Part shown: in pieces, positions 59,887 to 64,000 of the stretch | Layout: every line of letters starts with the position of its first letter | Position numbering within the stretch: position 1 is the first letter of the stretch | Assembly (NCBI GenBank): GCA_002794785.1 | Contig: NBBA01000013.1 | Location: 558,001 to 622,000 of the forward strand | Origin: Coniferiporia sulphurascens | Lineage: Eukaryota; Basidiomycota; Agaricomycetes; Hymenochaetales; Hymenochaetaceae | Length of the DNA: 64,000 nt | Reading direction: 5' to 3' | Notes under the pieces: generated by a model | Seen by the model: only the letters and a program-made list of their open reading frames with translations | The model's database searches: none | Told to the model about the DNA's origin: nothing | Translations under genes and position numbers: made by a program

Positions 59887-62800
59887 ATGACATCCGCGGA
59901 CAGCTATATATTCTGGTGTGCTCCGACCACAGAGGAAGAAGACGTCGGCTTCGAGGATGAGATACCCGTCGAAGAAAACCAGACCGCCGAGGTGGATCCG
60001 GAAGGAAAGGGGAAGGCAAGAGAGTCGATGTATGTCTCGCTTGTTGAAAGTATGTTATTGGTAATTGGGCAATGGCGGTGTCTTCAAACTTACGGGAATC
60101 TGTGTGCTAGCGATGGTCAAAACCGTCCTGGAGGGTGAAGATTTCCTATTTTCTACGGAGGAGCTTGCCTTCTTCACTGCGTATAGCAAGTTATCCTGTG
60201 CGTTCTGTTTCTTTCCTTTAAGTCCGCTAGTGTCCGACGTGACTTCGGCATGATCCCACTTTACTCAAAGATAAGGCGCGATACCTTTTGGCTCGGCTCC
60301 TGATCCGCAAGACCGGAAAATGGATCCGTCTTGACCAGCTTAAATACGTTTCTGAACTGGGGAATGAAGGCATCGTCGAAGCCATGAAGGAGCTTTGTGG
60401 TACATTGAACTCTAAATCCAGCTCTGTGTCTAACGCGCTATCACAAGCTTCCCAATATATATCGAACGGACTCGGTCATTCGTCGATTGGTCTAGAGCTG
60501 ATTGATTTGGTATCTGACGACGAGGGTCGAGCGGGATTCGCCACTCCATCGTCCCAGGCCGGATCATCCTCAGACATGAAACCCTTTTTCGGCTATTACG
60601 CCGAAGATGAGACCTTTGCATCTATGCTCGACCTTCTAAAATGCTTAACCGTAGAAGAATTGAAGGGTTTGGCACGAACCCTGAAACTCCCAAACAATCT
60701 CACTACGGTGCGACAAAATGCATTTCCTGTGTTTGTTTAATAGATACCGACCTCATAGTATCCTTCTAGCGAAATGCGCTTGTTGACACGTTACTCGCGT
60801 CTGCATCTATTCAGACTACTTTGGGAAGATTTTCATCTCTGATCAACTCAGCAAAGTCGAGGAAGTCAGGAAGGGATCCGAAGTCATCGCAATTGAAACA
60901 GACATTCCTATCTTTCAAGCCGGTCAATCAGGTCAAAGTGCAAACGGATGTATTGAGGGGATTGATCTTAAAAATACTGAGTAAGGGTCATTACCGGAGT
61001 TTGACTTTCATAACTGGTTTACTAATAGAACTCAGGAAAGTGTATACGCGTCAACGACGCTATCAATACATTATTCCATCGCTTACATATAATTTACTTC
61101 CGTTCGTGAGTACATGCTTTTCCTTCAATGGTTTTCATGTTCACTTTTATCATCCAGAACGCAGCATCCGACATCACTTTTAACCCCTGCTCTCCTCAGA
61201 CGATGTCACAAACGATATTATCCACTTTACTACTATGTCCGCACACCTGAAATTTTCACTTCGCGAGACGAACTTATTGCTTACGAGGAGGCGTTACGCA
61301 TGGAAGCTGCCGTCGATCTAATGCTGGAGGGTAACATTGACGTTGAGCTTGCACAAAGTCACGTCGATTCCTGGGCGAACTTGCGCGAGAAAGATGCGGC
61401 GGCGGATCTCCTACCCCCGCACACCCTACGGAGTCTGGCCGATTCGTCTGAGGATGACCTTGGTGATGAGAAGGAAAACCGGTCACGTACGGTGCCGGCA
61501 AGGGCTCGAAGTACAAGTGTGCCTGTGAAGATTGAGCTTGATGATAAGGAACCTGTTGCGCCTTTGAAGGAATCGCAAGCTGTTTCAAATGCGAGGTATG
61601 TCGTGAGCGTGTTTGAGCGCGTCTATCCACGCTGGAAGGAGCTGGTCCGGCAGCGGGGTGAACAGGATGCACGTCCGCATGGTCTTGAACGTTTCGACGA
61701 GGGTTATATATTGACAAGAATTGTTTATAAAGGGGAGTTTAGTCGCTCTCCCGACTCACAGTGGCCATATCCTAATGTGCTATTGTTTTGCTTAGGAGCT
61801 GCTGCGTACGGCAAATTGGGGAACTTCAATCGAGAGGTGGAACTTCTTCAAGAGTTGTTAGCACAAAAGCGTTGGCGCAGAGGAAAGCGTGGGGCATGGT
61901 ACGATCGCTGGGCGCTCGTGCTCATGCACCATCTCGTCCGGGAGAAGCAAGAGGGGGATGGGGAACAACAACCGTTGCCCAAAGACAAGCAGAAGAATAT
62001 TCTTAAGAAAGCCCTTGATGTTGTCATTGAGGGGCTTCATGACGATGACACACACATTGGTATGTCTGTCGCGTGTCACACGTAGAATGGTAATCGCTAA
62101 ATTCATCGTTACTATAATCGCAGTCAATAGACAGGCCCTGGAGCATCGGCTGTCTCGTTTGGAAAAGCGTCTCAAGGTTCCGGCGAAGGAGCGGCACAAG
62201 TGTGCAGGAAAACTGCAAAAGGCGACAGAGGCGACTATTATTGGGGAGCGCATACAACAGCGCAAAAGCTCTGTCGCCAATGACAAAACTAGCAAAATTG
62301 TCAACAAAGCTATTATTCCTGTTTCTGTACAAATTCAAGGGGAACAAGCTGTGAGGAGACACCTAGATCAAATGAAGGTGAGTTTTATGAACTTATTTCG
62401 TAGAACGTGTTATTCTGAAGCTCTTCAATAGAGGGATGTACAAAAAACGAAGGAGAGGTGGACGGGAAAGTCTTTGTGGTATGGCAAGACTGGCGAAGAA
62501 GTGAACGTCGAGACTTTGGTTTTGCAGCACTACGAATTGGAGGGCTTCAAAGGGTAAGTCTTTATCTGACCATTGGATCTTCTGTGTTTCTTGATTACAT
62601 TACTAACGAGATCTCTAGTTTTCACTCTGAGGCCAGTATTGTATCCACAATTTGGGGGCTCCTTTTTTGGGACATCTTGTTTTCCGCTGTGCCAGGCGCG
62701 TTCGAGACACCTTACCAGTCCGCGCCGCTAGACATCGCTACCGAATGCTTTTTCTTCACGCGTAAGGATGTGATAGAGGAGCGTCTGAAAGAAATCAAGG

Positions 62801-63531
62801 ACGGGAAGGCGGCAGAACTCCTGGCGGCAACGGACGACAAGTATAGAGAAAATAATACCATGTGTGTTGGTGTGCGCTGGAATGATTTCTCGAAACAGGA
62901 TCTGGTAGAGATCGTCACTGTGCGTATTATCCGGTTTGTTGCTACTAGTGGCTAACTTTAAAGTATCCAGTGCCTCGGAGGGGAGGGTCTTTCTGTTATC
63001 TGTCGTCTCTTCTGTGAAGATTATGGTGCTCGCCATAGCGGTATTCCCGATCTCATTGTCTGGCGCATGCAAGACAAAATGGCTAAATTCGTTGAGGTTA
63101 AAGGCCCGGGTGACAATCTTTCCGAAAACCAAAAGGTATTAACCGACCTCGCCATTGTGTATAATATTGTTCGCCTTGACTACCCCCTAATCTAGGTATG
63201 GATTGATGTCCTCCTTCGATCTGGGGTCAATGTCGAGGTCCGTCGAGTAATCGAGCGAGTGAAAGCGGGTGCAAATCCTATGCGTAATGCCCCCAAGAAG
63301 CATCGAGTCATTAGGGTGTACCGTATCGACGAGGGACAAAAAGACATACCCATTAACGTAGACGAAGACGAGGATGGAAAGGTGGAATCAGAAGAGGAGT
63401 TAGAGGAAGTCGAAGAAGGGCATCCGCGAAAAAGACAAAGAACAGAGGAGCTTGCAGGTCCGAATGCTAGAGATACTGTGCGAGAAGAACCCTTACATGA
63501 TTGCTCCCTAGTAGCGAGCTGTAGTATTTGA
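59887..63531 (+). CDS. FAN1: FAN1 nuclease (VRR-NUC, interstrand crosslink repair)
   Basis: Structure-specific 5' flap endo/exonuclease for DNA interstrand crosslink repair. It starts near MTSADSYIFWCAPTTEEEDV (start tentative) and soon reaches the family block RESMYVSLVETMVKTVLEG. Next are KARYLLARLLIRK, a SAP DNA-binding segment (LTVEELKGLARTLKLP, NALVDTLLA), a TPR-like helical section (RYVVSVFERVYPRWKELV, EHRLSRLEKRLKVPAKER) and the C-terminal VRR-NUC domain. The latter shows SEASIVSTIWGLLFWDILF, ARHSGIPDLIVWR and KFVEVKGPGDNLSENQ, with the PD-(D/E)XK acids present. A charged tail after RVYRIDEGQ is Glu-rich and ends at TGA 63529-63531. About 950 residues, about 14 introns. The UBZ finger of animal FAN1 is not visible, as in other fungi. 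Confidence 0.92.
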
Positions 63532-63616
63532 AGGTGTCGTATATACCAGGAACGCTTTGGATTATTCAATTACACATGGATACATACTATTCCGATTTTT
63601 CTTTTTATACGGACAA

Positions 63617-64000
63617 CTATAGTTCTGGAAGCTTGCGGATACCAATGGCGTTGTTGACCGCACTCAGGACTGCACGTAGACCAGCGCCAGCGATGTCCGT
63701 GTCGAGACCTGTGCCCCACCAGCCCTCCTGTCTCTGACCTGGCTCGTGTTTCTCTTCGACAACCTCTACGTAAGAAGCTGCCTTCGCATTTTTTCCATCG
63801 CCGATGGTATGTTCAACATATTCGCGAATGGTGAGATCAATGTTGAAATGAGTTTTTAGGGCATCCAAAAGCGCCGATATAGGGCCATTTCCATTCCCAT
63901 GTATGACTCGGGGAGTCCCATCTACCGAAATAGTGCCGTCAAACTGACGACGTTCGTCCTCTCCGTGGGATGTTTGGTCCACCGAATCCGCAGAGATTTT
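63617..64000 (-). CDS. LEU4: 2-isopropylmalate synthase, C-terminal part (truncated by window)
   Basis: The first committed enzyme of leucine synthesis condenses acetyl-CoA and 2-ketoisovalerate. The open frame starts beyond base 64000 and ends with TAG at 63617-63619. Only the C-terminal LeuA regulatory domain is inside: DGTISVDGTPRVIHGNGNGP, ISALLDALKTHFNIDLTIRE, YVEHTIGDGKNAKAASYVEV, GTGLDTDIAGAGLRAVLSAV and IRKLPEL. This domain binds leucine for feedback inhibition, and its conserved GNGPISALLDAL and GxGxDTDIAxAxLxA blocks are intact. The catalytic TIM barrel is outside the window. It converges on FAN1 with 85 bp between stops. Confidence 0.95.
   Translation of the reverse strand, partial: KISADSVDQTSHGEDERRQFDGTISVDGTPRVIHGNGNGPISALLDALKTHFNIDLTIREYVEHTIGDGKNAKAASYVEVVEEKHEPGQRQEGWWGTGLDTDIAGAGLRAVLSAVNNAIGIRKLPEL

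Overview
The window is nuclear DNA of a filamentous basidiomycete, most likely an Agaricomycete. The evidence is dense genes on both strands, very many short introns (about 49-70 nt, GT-AG with CTAAC/CTGAC-like branch sites), tiny coding exons, and protein families of fungal type. There is no sign of operons, rRNA, CRISPR, insertion sequences or transposons, and I saw no convincing tRNA. The species cannot be named from the sequence.

Layout. 1-235: 3' end of an unidentified gene. 1306-14400: DOA1/UFD3 ubiquitin-receptor homolog (+), ribosome-biogenesis factor MAK21/NOC1 (-), a phosphoglycerate-mutase-like histidine phosphatase (+), a VCX1-type Ca2+/H+ antiporter (+) and the Rag GTPase GTR1 (+). 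14960-26629: acetolactate synthase ILV2 (-), a secreted CE16/GDSL esterase (-), the AP-2 mu subunit (+), a SAPS-domain phosphatase subunit (+) and a FAHD1-type hydrolase (-). 27284-42578: phosphatidylinositol 4-kinase STT4 (+), an RNA-dependent RNA polymerase (+), TRAPP subunit TRS23 (-) and a glutaminyl cyclase (+). 42865-64000: an unrecognised 226-aa protein (+), a DNF-type P4-ATPase (+), the NMD helicase UPF1 (-), a METTL25-type methyltransferase (-), an APC-family permease (-), the nuclease FAN1 (+) and the 3' end of isopropylmalate synthase LEU4 (-).

The genes are mostly housekeeping. Loose themes recur: branched-chain amino-acid synthesis (ILV2, LEU4) with amino-acid sensing and uptake (GTR1, SAPS, permease); membrane lipid and vesicle traffic (STT4, P4-ATPase, AP-2 mu, TRAPP); and RNA surveillance or silencing (UPF1, RdRP). 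This grouping is inference; nothing in the layout shows co-regulation, apart from close head-to-head pairs such as TRS23/glutaminyl cyclase (115 bp) and MAK21/phosphatase (165 bp).

The most unusual signals lie in gene structure. STT4 needs what looks like an AT-AC intron plus an 8-nt exon just after its kinase DFG motif. The RdRP catalytic DLDGD motif is split by an intron with two competing acceptors. Two other introns use GC donors. Several genes start with coding exons of only 8-12 nt. I found no clear novel multigene system. For TRS23, glutaminyl cyclase, GTR1, AP-2 mu, METTL25 and the 226-aa protein I checked by hand that total exon length is a multiple of three; the other gene models are less exact.
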